Source: Macrolepiota albuminosa (Eukaryota; Basidiomycota; Agaricomycetes; Agaricales; Agaricaceae). Taken from it: 64,000 nucleotides of DNA. Of the stretch, positions 44,323-55,279 are shown in pieces (the stretch's first letter is position 1; each line of letters begins with the position of its first letter). Both the position numbers and the translations under genes were made by a program. The notes under the pieces were generated by a model. The model saw only the letters and a list, made by a program, of their open reading frames with translations. It ran no database searches and was not told the origin of the DNA. The stretch spans positions 1,364,001-1,428,000 of the forward strand of contig JAMWFC010000115.1 in assembly GCA_027475525.1 (NCBI GenBank), in the 5' to 3' direction.

Positions 44323-46065
44323 TTGAATTGTGTATCTCATAACGTTTGTTCTCCGTCTGCACTGCCATGTAAGTTGTTCTATTGGGCCGAGCGTCGATAT
44401 TTAATCTACATACAGATTATGTGGTTCTTCGGAATAAATCAAGTCAAGCTGAAGGCTGCCACGTTTGCAGTCAACGAACCTGATTTTGCGTCCCTCGCTC
44501 TGCCACAAAATCAAGACAGTCTTGATTCTATACTACCGACTATGCTCGATGTTCCTGATGATGAATTCTATGACCTTGTCCAGCGGCGACGTACATGGTG
44601 GGACTCGGCTCGGCTCAAGGCTTGGATGTCAGGGAAAGGCTATACCTTATACCAGCGGGTGTATCGCTCTTCGGGCGACTCTTTGGACCTTGTTCGCCTG
44701 CATGACGCTCGACGACAAGATACATCTTTCCCTTATGCACATCACGGTGGACCAACGGAAGATGTCAGGTTCGATGCCAAGACAGGCCCACGAGTGCGTC
44801 TCGTTATTTTCTTCATGCTCTGTGACACGTGTAACCTTGTTCAGGAAATTGTTGGATATGCCCTGGATTCTCAAGGCAGACATGTTGCTATAAAGGCAGT
44901 CTTGTCAGGAAGCGAAGAATATTGTATCCTCAAATACCTTCAAAACGAGGGTGTACCAAAGTCGATAGACAATTTCCGCAATGTTATACCCATCCTCGAC
45001 ATTATTGCATGCGAAGGTCACTGGCTTGCCGTCATGCCTCGGTCAGTGCCTTTTTTTGCTCTTTGAATCCTCAATAAAAACGCGGACCATTCATGACATA
45101 AGATGGGGCTCCTTTCCTTTGCAGCCAGACTGTCGGACTATGAAGGAAGTATTCCACTTTATTCATTGTCTCCTGAAGGTTAGGCGACATTGTTATTACT
45201 AGGGACAATTCACGACCTTACTGCACAGGGTCTACAATTTCTACATTCACACAGAATAGCTCATGGAGTGTGTATCTATGTCTTTGAAACACTTCATGAC
45301 ATTGATTAGAATGACCTCAGGACATCAAGACAGAGAATATACTTGTCAACCACATCGATGACTATCTTCATGAAGCATTTAACTGCCATCGAGCATCTCT
45401 GCGTGGTCAGGGCAAGTTGACCTATGCATTGTTCGACTTTGGTCATTCAACCATATTTCCACAATCTGCGGACATCCACGATTGTCGACTTCCGAGTTAC
45501 ATGTCTTATAGGACCTACGTGTCGCAGCGTCCAGATGATACTCATCAAGGGGAAATCGATTTCAACCCCTTTGCATTTGATGTTGGTATGTTGGGTGTTC
45601 TCTTTTGCGAACAATTCCAGGTGAGTCTAAGTTGATGTATTACTATCTCTTTTTGACTCAGCATCCGATTATGTACAGCACCTTACAACTTTGGCCCCTA
45701 TATTGGCGCCCCTTTTCGACATGATGACGACGAGAAACATTCCAAGGCGTTTCACGGCTTCGGAGGCCCTGGCATTCTTTGAGGAGCAGGTTCAACCTCT
45801 CACTGCTGGACTAGAAAGGATTGCATGTTGCTCACGGAATTTAGATGAGTATCCCTTACGATATGATGAATTTGACCGTTGGCACGACCTGGACCCCGAA
45901 TTCGTCGAAAAATGGAACAAGTTTCATGAACCACCTATCCCTTTTCACCTTCGAATCCTACGGATGTTCTGCGAATCTTCTTGGCGATGGCATTTCGTTT
46001 ATTACGTCCGCCGAGTTTGTCGATATGTAAAACAGGGTTGTAATTTAATACTCCACGTATTCTGA
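44323..46065 (+). CDS. Protein kinase-like protein (HGD-type), kinase 2
   Basis: Predicted 457-489-aa protein kinase. Exons: 44323 or 44419-44793, 44845-45041, 45103-45178, 45229-45267, 45321-45620, 45679-46065; all phases agree. Seen: N-lobe lysine in GRHVAIKAV, hinge-region VIPILDIIA, catalytic loop HGDIKTENIL built across an intron (HRD arginine replaced by glycine), metal-binding DFG in FDFGHS, and a C-lobe with RRFTASEALAFFEE. The first intron is 51 nt, a multiple of three without a stop, so it could be retained. The ATG at 44419 (MWFFG) may be the better start; neither has strong context. Target and function unknown, as for most of this expanded fungal family. Confidence 0.8.
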
Positions 46066-46286
46066 AGTGTAGTAGGCAGATGAGATCACGGCATTGCTTC
46101 AAGAAATATATTCTTTTAAGGCATGAACAATATGACTCGAAAATCTTGGGTGATGTTCAAGATTGGTGAAATAAAGTACTGCCTACTAAGTATGATTTCA
46201 TTGTTTGACTTTTTTTTTGTGGTTCTATCGTCCACTAGACATGTCTACACATGTTAGCTTCTAGTGATCAGAATATGTATATTTCT

Positions 46287-46287
<1 letters not shown>

Positions 46288-46322
<35 letters not shown>

Positions 46323-46331
46323 CTTTTTTTT
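46288..46331. repeat. Poly-T run (35 T, C, 8 T)
   Basis: Equivalent to a poly-A tail on the minus strand. It may mark the 3' end of a minus-strand retroposon lying at higher coordinates, or just be a homopolymer expansion. Confidence 0.8.
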
Positions 46332-46339
46332 CCCTTTGG

Positions 46340-47170
46340 ATTTACCAAGCGGCCCACCGGAAGGAAATGCAGTTTACGCACAGTGTGTGGGGGTGTGGGG
46401 CTCCAGTGCTAGTTTCCTATCTATTTGTTTGGGCCTAGTGGCTTTCTTGCACCTATACCCACTAAACTGGGGCATATGTTTCCCACTGGCAGAATGTCCT
46501 GCCATCTGTCTCTCACCAGTTTTTCATTTAAAGCTTGTTTCTCGTGTCATCTTTCATCTGATGCCAGGCAGTTTCAATCTCCTTGCTATTCTATCTCTCC
46601 ATCTGCTTTTGATCTCCTCTTCTGTGAATGCTGCTTCAGGATCTGCCTTCCTCCTTATCTTTTACTTGCACCTCAGCTTCCAAAATAGATAGGCCTACTC
46701 AGATAGTATCTTTTCTATGTAATGGGACAACTGTTTCATGGGACTAATGTGATTAGTAAGATTGACCAAGGCTGATCAAGAACCTTTTAGGATAACAACA
46801 TAGGTGTTGGCTCATTTTCTGTATTGGAAATATAATATATATATGATTGTAAACTTCAACATAAATATAATTATTATATTCGGACATTTTTGAAAGGTGT
46901 CCAGGTTTCTGCAGATGTGGAAAAGGCCAAATGTGATTTAGTAGACATATGTTTTTACACCTTGCAGGTTTTTTGACCACACATGACAAAATATGCCTAA
47001 AATTCACTGTTGTAGTGTGAAGACACTACAAAAAAAGTAAGCATTAGTCTATTGATTGATTGATTAATGCTTACAAATTTTTAATCCAGATTATCATTGA
47101 TATTATCCAAAACTATTACAACAAAGTAAGTATTGGCTTATTTATTTATTGATTATTGTTTTTTCACATA
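46340..47170. other. Repeat-derived DNA without a supported gene
   Basis: Contains a fragment (46745-46815) similar to 41635-41710 and AT-rich stretches around 46830 and 47040. Open frames at 46264-46692 start in the poly-T run and are not credible. Confidence 0.5.
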
Positions 47171-47175
47171 GTAAT

Positions 47176-47760
47176 ATCACAACAGTACATGTCATATGTT
47201 GTAGGAGAGCTTGCTTTGTGCCATACAATATGTGTTCAGCAGAGTCTGCTACACTGTAGCAGAGCAGTCTCAAGCCTGCCATAGAATACAAAGCTGCAGA
47301 CATGTTACAATGTGCTGTATGACATGGTCCAGTGGATCAATATAAGGCAGGCACATGCATGTGCACACAGGCCCAGCAGATGCCAGCAAACACTAGCAGA
47401 CATCAACATGTGTCAGCGGCCACTAGCAAGCATCAGCCCATCAGTAAAAACCTCCTCCATTAGCAGATGTCAGGGCATGAGTAAACCCTTTTTGAGGTTT
47501 CCCACTTTCCTCCCCTCTCCTTTCCTCCTCACAACAACTCAAGGCTGCATGCCTCCCCTTTTCTCCTTTTTCCACCTTCAACATCAGCAAATGTCCACAA
47601 AAAGGCCCTGCAGACCTATGCAGGCCTATGCATGCCATGAGGAGATATCTAGGGCAAACCTAGGTTGGTCTACTCAAACTTATGCCAGCCTATGCTGGCC
47701 TTCACAGGCCACCAGCAGACATCCACACAGGCCTATGCAGGCTCACAGAGACTGGTTGAA
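47176..47760. repeat. Dispersed repeat B, copy 2
   Basis: Diverged copy of 40142-40670. The 168-aa open frame across it is probably by chance. Confidence 0.65.
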
Positions 47761-48776
47761 CCAAAAAAAAGAGGACTCTACATCTTGTCCTTGCCTTGAA
47801 GTTGCTGTCCATTATTAAAGGACCATTGAACTTCCACTAGACAGAATCTTCTTTCCAGTTGGATGGAAGATTGACTCCTGGTTGGGGGCAAGTTGGACAG
47901 AATATTGCAAGTTCACCACGGTCTGGCACCATGGGGTGCCTCAATTCATCATGTCTGAAGCCTGCCCACTTCAACTTCTTCAGCCACCATGATGAATGAG
48001 AAATTCATTATAGCTTGTGGTAAAAGTTATTCACCTCACCAGAAGATGCAATTGGAAAAGTTATTCTTGCAATTTTCTGCCAGTACTGGTAGGCAGATGC
48101 TTTGCACTTTAGATTTGTCAGATGGAAGTTGTCTAGCACAGCCATTGTAAAATATGTTTGTGTCTAATCAAATGTACTGGGAACCAGCTGCAAGCAGATG
48201 GTATCCTCCATCAAGACATCCAGCCCAAAACACTCATATGAAATGACAGTGATGTAGTGTACTCCAGTTGTGTGAACAATCCATTGTATTGGATTCCCAA
48301 AGCAATCATATCTGTCTATATGGAATCCATTCATGGCTGGCCAATTTTCTGGAATATTTTCTATTGGCACATTATTCTCTGGTTCCTGTTGCTCTTCCTC
48401 TTCCATGATTTGATCAAGGCTGGCATCCTGAAGTCTGCTCAGGAAATCTGAAGTCATGGATGGATGTGCTGCCAGATGTTCCAGGTCGCTATCCACTGAT
48501 GGAAGTTCAACATCCAGTTGATATTTGAGTCATAGAAACTCTTGCTCCTGAATATCCTTTTTCTGCTCATAGTCTTCAAGAGCCCTAACCCTGACTTTCT
48601 TTTGATGACAGTTTGCATGCAATAAATTATGTTGGATATAGAAATACCCTCCAGTATCCGACATATTCATTGGTTGAAAATATCTACCATTTCATACTTT
48701 AGGTCGGTGAGATGGGTTGGAGTGGTAGGTGCAGTGGAAACATCTATGACAAAATATTCTTGACCCAACACAATCA

Positions 48777-48930
48777 CGGCATTGCCATTGTGCGAGGTAA
48801 TGGTCAGGACAAACAAGGCAATCAGTAACGTCATCCATTGATTTATGACCAAGCGGCATTGCCATTGTGCGAGGTAATGGTCAGGACAAACAAGGCAATC
48901 AGTAACGTCATCCATTGATTTATGACCAAG
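48777..48930. repeat. 77-bp tandem duplication 9 (exact)
   Basis: Copies 48777-48853 and 48854-48930 within the CxC2 cysteine cluster of the KDZ remnant. Confidence 0.95.
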
Positions 48931-48981
48931 CAATCTATTAAGCAACTGTGGAACATGGTTGATGAAATCGTTAAGATAATC

Positions 48982-49135
48982 TGCCTGTGTCTATGTATGA
49001 ACTTGAATAATTCGCTCTCAATAATAGCATACATTCAAATCACCTTTACATGCCTTATTGCCTGTGTCTATGTATGAACTTGAATAATTCGCTCTCAATA
49101 ATAGCATACATTCAAATTACCTTTACATGCCTTAT
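48982..49135. repeat. 77-bp-period tandem duplication 10 (one internal mismatch)
   Basis: Copies 48982-49058 and 49059-49135 differ at one base (C at 49041, T at 49118). Confidence 0.93.
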
Positions 49136-49609
49136 AAATACAGGCATTGTATCATCTACATCATCTACCATTGGATTATTGTCCAAGTATGCAAAGTTAT
49201 CATTATCTGGAAATGCCGCAGGTAGTACACCAGTTACAATGGGAACGGGACCCAGTAGTAGCCGTTGTGTTATAAGGACTGGCAATTCTCATATGTTCTA
49301 AGTGAGTCATGTCCTTTCCTCAGCAAATGAGATGAGGTCTCTTTGCCTGATGACTGTTGTTTTTGGTCACTTGCATTTCTTCAGAGAGTTCAGGTTCATG
49401 GTCAAATATCTATGGCCAGGACCTAGCCATTGTACTAGAAATCTAATAAGACTGCTCATTGATATCAGCAATATGCCCCAATTTGGACGGGCCAGATACC
49501 AGCAGACAGTGGACCCTATCTATCAATGACAAATAGAATCTGTTTGTCATCAATGGATACTAAACAGAAATGTATATTTTATCATGTGATCCTTTGGTTG
49601 AGAACTGTG

Positions 49610-50350
49610 TGGTTGCAGAAAATCATATTGTCTACAAACATGTCTGCCCTCCTGCAACCACCTGAATCAATATTTTCACCAAAGAAAAGATGAGTAGAAC
49701 CAATATTTACAGCAGAAGAAAGATCTATCTTTGAACCATACAAGGAACTCTACTGCTTCTCAACTACTCCTCAAGCTTGGACTGCTATCTTGAAGGATAA
49801 AATCCTAATGGATATTTTCAACTACTGGGCCACTACTCAACTACTCCTCAAGCTTGGACTGCTATCTTGAAGGATAAAATCCTAATGGATATTTTCAACT
49901 ACTGGGCCACTAAGGAAAGAGTAGGCAGAGAGAGTCAAAGTAGGTACAGCAACTTATTGCAAAGAACTAGACATTATTTGCTTGAATAGAAGGTTGTCCA
50001 GTATATTAAGAATTGCTGGCGCCCTTATTACCAGCATAAAGATCCAAAGGTGCTCCTGAAAACTTCACTGCGAGATGTTGTCCGGCAGACAATGGCAAAG
50101 GAGATAAACAAGGAGATCCAGAACTTGTTGAGGGGTAAGGATCACAACACCTTGGGATTGGATGCATTTGCACAATATAATGTAGCTGTCAAAAATGTTA
50201 TGCATCAACTCACACCTCAGGAGGAAAGTTGTTTATGGAAGATGGTGGCAGAATGGAGCAAAAAAGGAAATCTGCCAGAAATTCAGCGCAAGTTGGTACC
50301 CCTTCCATCTCCCATCTGTCCTTTATTTGTTGTACATCCATCTGCTTGAT
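49610..50350 (+). mobile_element. TE-associated ORF remnant
   Basis: Plus-strand pieces. The best is 50050-50349 (KTSLRDVVRQTMAKEINKEI, VKNVMHQLTPQEESCLWKMV, EWSKKGNLPEIQRK), which resembles helical ORFs associated with fungal transposons. Upstream pieces are broken, in part by duplication 11. No catalytic domain seen. Confidence 0.4.
49759..49912. repeat. 77-bp tandem duplication 11 (exact)
   Basis: Copies 49759-49835 and 49836-49912. Confidence 0.95.
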
Positions 50351-50496
50351 TCCGCTTTCTAATTGTTGTCTCTCCAAGAAGACCCAAAAGCATGGTTTGA
50401 AGCATGTGGACGATGCAGATGTGCTTCAATTCAGAGAGATGGGCATGTTGAGTTGGACTGTTGTTGATTGGTATGCAGATGAAGGCATGACTATTA

Positions 50497-50711
50497 CAGT
50501 GGCTCAAAAAACTGTCCCAATGTTTCATACTTTTTGAAAGATGACATTGGCATGAAGGATGAAAAGTACTTAAAATCCTAATTAAATCATGTAAAATACT
50601 ATGGCATTATAGCTACAATATGGATCTAGGTTTATGTAATCAAAATCAAAACTGATGAAGCAATAGCCATTTTTTCATGTTCACTCATTGGGACAGTTTT
50701 TTGAGCATCTC
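50497..50711. mobile_element. Tc1-related MITE / Tc1 terminal segment, copy 1
   Basis: 215 bp with inverted ends: CAGTGGCTCAAAAAACTGTC at the left and the complement of GAGATGCTCAAAAAACTGTC at the right, TA on both sides. It directly abuts the 3' end of the Tc1-like transposase gene, so it may be that element's terminal segment. Confidence 0.75.
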
Positions 50712-50723
50712 TAATTTTAGTGT

Positions 50724-51700
50724 CTAGTACTTTGTATGTCCTCTATTTGCCTTAATAACTGCTTAAATCCTTCTAGGCATGCTTTCTATTAGTCTTTGGC
50801 ATACCTCTGGTGGTATTTCATTCCATTCCTTTGCAACTCTCTCCCATAATTCATGTACACCATAAGGAGGTGTTTCATACTGCCTAAGTTGCTCCTTGAG
50901 GTAATCCCAGAGATGTTCAATAGGGTGGAGATCAGGGGATTGGGCTGGCCACCAAAGGACATCAAAGTTGCTGTCCTCAAACCACTTTCCAGCCCTCTTG
51001 GAGTTGTATTTGGAGTCATTGTCCTGTTAAAAGTAGCAGGCACCCTCCTCCATCTCCAACTTCTTAAAGCTCTCCTTTGCTCCATCATCCAAAATTTCAC
51101 AGTGCTGCTCTGCATTCAACACCTCCACAAGCTTTCCTACCCCATTACAACCCATACAGCCCCATATCATAAGATTATTCCCTCCTCCATGCTTCACAGT
51201 AGGTGTAGTTGTTTAGTCTGAAATGCCTTCTCCTTATAGCTTCTACACATACTGCCTCCCATCTGACCCAATCCTGTTAATCTTTGTCTTATCTATCTAC
51301 AACACCCTTTTCCAGTCCTCTATAGTCCAGTTTTGATGCTTCTGAGCCCATTTAAGCTGTAGTTGTCAATGTCTAGCTTTGAGCATAGGAACTTTTCTTT
51401 TGGTAGCAGACTGATACCTCTCCTCCTTCAACACATTCTGGACAGTCTGGGAAGAAACATGGTTGGAAATAATGTTGTTGATAAGATTGGTGGCCTGGAC
51501 AGCTGTATCAAGTCTTTCAGCTGAGATTTGTCAAACAATAGCCTGTTTATCATGTAGAGTAAGCTTAGCAGGATGGCCTCCAGGATGGTTTTCCTTGTCC
51601 ATCTCCAACTCTCTACCAAACCTCCCAATAGTAGACTTTCCTAGACCAGTTTGAGCCCCAATCTGATGCAGAGAATACTCTTGAGCAAGATGGTAGTCAA
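50724..51700 (-). pseudogene. Tc1/mariner transposase (DD34E type), degenerate
   Basis: Minus strand. The N-terminal helix-turn-helix part reads LTLHDKQAIV and NVLKEERYQSATKRKVP. The middle has NLMIWGCMGCNGVGKL. The catalytic C-terminus reads QDNDSKYNSKRAGKWFED followed by LWWPAQSPDLHPIEHLWDYL. These are the second Asp and the Glu of the DDE triad. Several stops (one just before QDND) and frame changes make it inactive. It ends near 50724 with GHTKY. The 5' end is cut near 51.72 kb by the DIRS-like element. Confidence 0.8.
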
Positions 51701-52241
51701 AACTGTGTTTTTACATGACCAATGAAGGTGTGACTAACCGGTACTATCATGTGCGCCTAGGTGTGACTACCAGAGAGGGTTGCAGGTGAGACATGCCCCA
51801 GGGGAGTCTTGCTTTGACAACCACTCTCTAGGTAAGTGGCATAATTTGAAGGGAGTGTCACTAAGACAACCGCGAGCTAGGTAACTTAACAAGTATATTT
51901 TTGTGCCTAGTACAAGGTATCAACCATTGTTACCTCAATCAACCATTGCTACCTCAATAAAATGGATGAGTCAATATGCCTCGCAGCCTGCTGAGTCGGC
52001 TGGGTCCATCCTGGACAGCTGAGCAATCAGCCAACCCACTCAATGGGATAAGCCCGGAGTGGGAGGAAGCAAACCTGAGAACGTCAAATCAGGAACCAGT
52101 CACCCCCTCCAAGGAGGATCAGACATCTCTGAGCAGGCTATCCTTGAGCAACTCAAAGGTCACGTTGAAGCATTCAGAAAGGGTAACAAGTCCTGACTAG
52201 TTACCATCACCGCTATTGTCAGCATAGCAAACAAGTCTGGA

Positions 52242-53444
52242 GTGCCGTCTGAAGCTCGACAAGACACCATTAACAGTTACCTTGCCCTCATTGAGGGCAT
52301 CAAAAAGAAAGCTCGAGCCCACCACCGTCGAGCAAAATGCCATGAAATTCCAAAAGCTGAAATCGAGCTTCGAGAGAGCGCAAACATTGAAAAAACAGGT
52401 TCCGCTAGCATTGCAGACAACTCGGGAGAACGAAATGAGAGTGGTCTCCAAAGACATAGAGATGAGAGAGGAGCACCTAAATCCCTTAGAGACAGATTGT
52501 TGTCACCACAATCCATTGACCAACTCATGGCAGAGTATGCCAAGTCAACATGCGAGGCAGGCTCCAAGAAACCCCCGGAAGATGAGTGCAGTGACACCGA
52601 TTCCATGCAAGACTCCAAGTCTTCTGATGAGGATGGAAGCCTCGAGTGTAAACACAGAAAATTTGATGAAAGGAACTTACCTTGGTTCAAGCAAGAGCAA
52701 TTTGCCAGAGAGCATGGTGATCCTCAATGCAGCTGCAACCGTGAATTGCTCAGACAGTACATGCACAACATTAGCAAAGTCAAGCAAAGCATCCTTACCT
52801 CGCAAACTGCTCCCTCTGACTTCCCATCTTCTGAATGGGACAAAGTTCTTCGCGGAGAAGCTGTCTGCTTCAATGCAATTTATAGCTCTGTTGGACATTT
52901 GGGAGCTCCTCGAGAAAATAGAGGATGTCTTGGACAGCGTGAGATTGTCTTTGGAGTCAGCACTCCGGTTAGGAAAGTACAAACAAGTAGTCAATGGCTT
53001 GTTGCCACCAATATCTATGCTAAAGCACTCCGGTTCACTTTCCCTGACCGAGACCAAGAATTCCAGTCCTATGCTGCCCAAATCCTCAACTTGTTTGCCA
53101 CTAAGCATGAAAGCGCTCACGGAAAAGTCATTGCCTACAACAAGGCAGTCCGGACAAGAGTCGGAGGAGGCATCTGGTTGCTACTCACAGACTCAAACAA
53201 ATTCATTGATCTCTGGGATTCCACCCTCAACGTCGACAGGATCAATTATGGAGGAAGAAGATCATTCAGTTCAGGACCAAGTCAGACAGGATCAGGCATG
53301 CCCGGTAGAGAAGCCCTGTGCCATCGTTGGAATAGTGCAAAAGGTTGCCCATTCGACTCCAGCATCTGCCACTGGATCCACCAGTGCCATAACTGTGGAG
53401 GACCCCATCCCAGACACACGTGCACAGAGACACGCAAGAATTGA
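52242..53444 (+). CDS. Gag-like protein of the DIRS/Ngaro-like element
   Basis: 400-aa open frame. Charged N-terminal half; middle with FPSSEWDKVLRGEAVCFNAIY and ALRFTFPDRDQEFQSYA; C-terminal cysteine fingers CHRWNSAKGCPF...C, then CHNCGGPHPRHTC. These features match Gag of basidiomycete tyrosine-recombinase elements as I remember them. A second frame (52282-53778) is open across almost the whole ORF and runs on into pol. Confidence 0.75.
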   Translation: MPSEARQDTINSYLALIEGIKKKARAHHRRAKCHEIPKAEIELRESANIEKTGSASIADNSGERNESGLQRHRDERGAPKSLRDRLLSPQSIDQLMAEYAKSTCEAGSKKPPEDECSDTDSMQDSKSSDEDGSLECKHRKFDERNLPWFKQEQFAREHGDPQCSCNRELLRQYMHNISKVKQSILTSQTAPSDFPSSEWDKVLRGEAVCFNAIYSSVGHLGAPRENRGCLGQREIVFGVSTPVRKVQTSSQWLVATNIYAKALRFTFPDRDQEFQSYAAQILNLFATKHESAHGKVIAYNKAVRTRVGGGIWLLLTDSNKFIDLWDSTLNVDRINYGGRRSFSSGPSQTGSGMPGREALCHRWNSAKGCPFDSSICHWIHQCHNCGGPHPRHTCTETRKN

Positions 53445-54409
53445 ATTAGTTCGTGATTTCAAACCTAAATATTTACGTTTCTATTATGAGGAGGACAAAC
53501 ATGATGTGGCTATGACTACCTCCTTATGGTCGGAGTCGGCTAAACCATTGCCTGAACCCCCTTTGAAAGAGCTGCAGAATGCGATGTTGATGGAAACAAT
53601 TGAAAAACACCCTCATTTATTCAAAATTGTAACACCAATTAACGTCGATTCTCTCGAACTTATGCTAGAAAATCACCCAAATCAACCTTTTGTCCAATCT
53701 GTCTGTGATCAAGAGTCTTTGAGAAGGCTTCTGGCTCTTTGCAGACACGCACCCAGACTACTTTTCTTCGATTGTTGATATGTCAATGGCTACCCCGGAA
53801 GTCTCTGCAGAGGCAGATTTCTTGAGGAAGCAGAGAGACATTGAAATATTGAAGGGCAGATTCTCCCTGTCATTTGAGAAACTGTTGTATCCTTCTATGA
53901 CCAGTTCTCCTATCTATGCCGTTCCCAAACCACACTCTGAGGATTTTTGCTTAGTCACAGACTTGACAGCAGGAACATATTCGCTTAACTCAATGGTTCC
54001 TTATAGCAGCATATCTGGCTTCCTACTTGACAATCTCAACCAACTAGGCCGAATTTTGCTCAGAATCAGGGAGTTCTCTGATAGACAACTGGTTCTTTGG
54101 AAGTCAGACGTTGCAGAGGCATACAGGCTAATTCCGATGCACAAACTCTGGCAGCTAAAACAGATAGTGACCATTGATGGTGAGAGGCATGTTGACAGAT
54201 GCAACTGCTTTAGTGGGAGAGCTTTCCTTTATTGTTGGGGAGCCATGAACAGCCTCATCACTGGGATAGCTGAAAACGTCAGAGAGGTGCGGCGACCATT
54301 AGTTTTCAATGACAACACATTTGGTGTCAATGATGAAGATGACTTTTCTTACTACAAACCATATTGTCAAGATCTACCGACCAATCAGTGCCAGCTGCTT
54401 GAATTATAG
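53440..54409 (+). pseudogene. DIRS/Ngaro-like reverse transcriptase, N-terminal two thirds
   Basis: Starts in the 52282-53778 frame (FKIVTPINVDSLELMLENHP), shifts near 53.73 kb into the frame of 53780-54409. Seen: SPIYAVPKPHSEDFCLVTDLT, WKSDVAEAYRLIPMH with a catalytic Asp, and a box FNDN (54308-54316) where YxDD is expected. Terminated by TAG at 54407, after which the same frame continues as DKLGVPHKPKKQVFGAPL. Confidence 0.78.
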
Positions 54410-54463
54410 GACAAGCTGGGAGTTCCTCACAAGCCAAAGAAGCAAGTTTTTGGTGCCCCATTA

Positions 54464-55279
54464 GTGATTATTGGGATCTCAGTTGATCCCAATGCGGTGA
54501 TAATGACACTTCCAACTGGGGCAAGAGAAGACTTAATAAATGAGATGAAACGGTTTGCGAAATCCCTGAGGGATAAGTCAAAACATTTTACTAAGCGAGC
54601 TTGGCAGAGACTAGCAGGTTGGGTCAATTGGGGCTTGAACGTTTTCCCATTACTAGCCCCATGTCTGTCAAATGTTTATGCTAAAATCAATAATGTCAGC
54701 GACATCCCACATGCTTGCATTTGGTCCAACAAGGCTATCAGATCTGACCTTCTTTGGGGTATCCACCATATAGAACGCTCCGATGGTGTGAGGATCTTGA
54801 CACTTGCCCTATGGGGGGAAGTTGAAGCTGATCTCATAGTTGAGTCAGATGCTTGTCCCACTGGATTAGGATTTTGGCACCCCCAAACATGTACAGCATT
54901 TTTTGCTGAACCACCAACAAACGTGCCTACTGGTTCCATCTTTTTCCTGAAAGCGTTGACAGTCGCGTCTGCTTTCTCTTTGGTGGTCACCATGGCAACA
55001 TGCCCTCTCAAAGTCTTAATCTTCACTGACAACATGAATACAGTGTCTATTTTTAACAGCTTGCATGCACTCCCATTTTACAACGGTCTATTGAGGCACA
55101 CTGTAGATCTTCTCCTTCACGGCCATGAACTCAGAGTCCAGTTCATTCCTGATCATGAGAATCAGGTAGCAGATTTTATTTCCAGGCATTGCTTCAGTGA
55201 GGCCTGGAGGATGTTCCCATCACTTAAAGTAAACTTGTTTCAACCCCCTCAAGATCTGCTGGGGGCAGCAGAAAAATGA
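54464..55279 (+). CDS. DIRS/Ngaro-like RT thumb and RNase H domain (separated by a stop)
   Basis: 271-aa open frame. RT thumb (RAWQRLAGWVNWGLNVFPLL), then RNase H with VESDACPTGLGFWHP (Asp), LIFTDNMNTVSIFN (Asp) and HENQVADFISRHCF (Asp), the usual RNase H acidic residues. It was part of one Pol protein before the TAG at 54407. Confidence 0.78.
   Translation: MIIGISVDPNAVIMTLPTGAREDLINEMKRFAKSLRDKSKHFTKRAWQRLAGWVNWGLNVFPLLAPCLSNVYAKINNVSDIPHACIWSNKAIRSDLLWGIHHIERSDGVRILTLALWGEVEADLIVESDACPTGLGFWHPQTCTAFFAEPPTNVPTGSIFFLKALTVASAFSLVVTMATCPLKVLIFTDNMNTVSIFNSLHALPFYNGLLRHTVDLLLHGHELRVQFIPDHENQVADFISRHCFSEAWRMFPSLKVNLFQPPQDLLGAAEK

Larger units (their letters stand above)
47830..49390 (-). mobile_element. 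KDZ-family DNA transposon remnant (N-terminal, CxC2 region)
   Basis: Minus-strand reading shows the cysteine cluster typical of fungal KDZ transposases: CLVCPDHYLAQWQCRDC, then FCHRCFHCTYHSNPSHRPKV. It is followed by FQPMNMSDTGGYF and, at 48164-48496, FHIDRYDCFGNPIQWIVHTTG. The 5' part at 49130-49300 reads PAAFPDNDNFAYLDNNPM. A TGA replaces the expected Trp after RPKV, and two 77-bp duplications (48777, 48982) break the frame. The catalytic core is not visible in this window, so it is a truncated copy. Confidence 0.65.

Noticed and set aside
3216..46065. Kinases 1 and 2 as pseudokinases because HRD is HGD
   Set aside because: The catalytic Asp, N-lobe Lys and DFG are all present; HGD alone makes them non-RD, not necessarily dead.
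46264..46692. 142-aa ORF starting with a phenylalanine run
   Set aside because: The run is the poly-T homopolymer translated; no gene evidence.
47312..47818. 168-aa ORF as a gene
   Set aside because: It lies on dispersed repeat B, whose other copy does not conserve the frame, and has repetitive composition.
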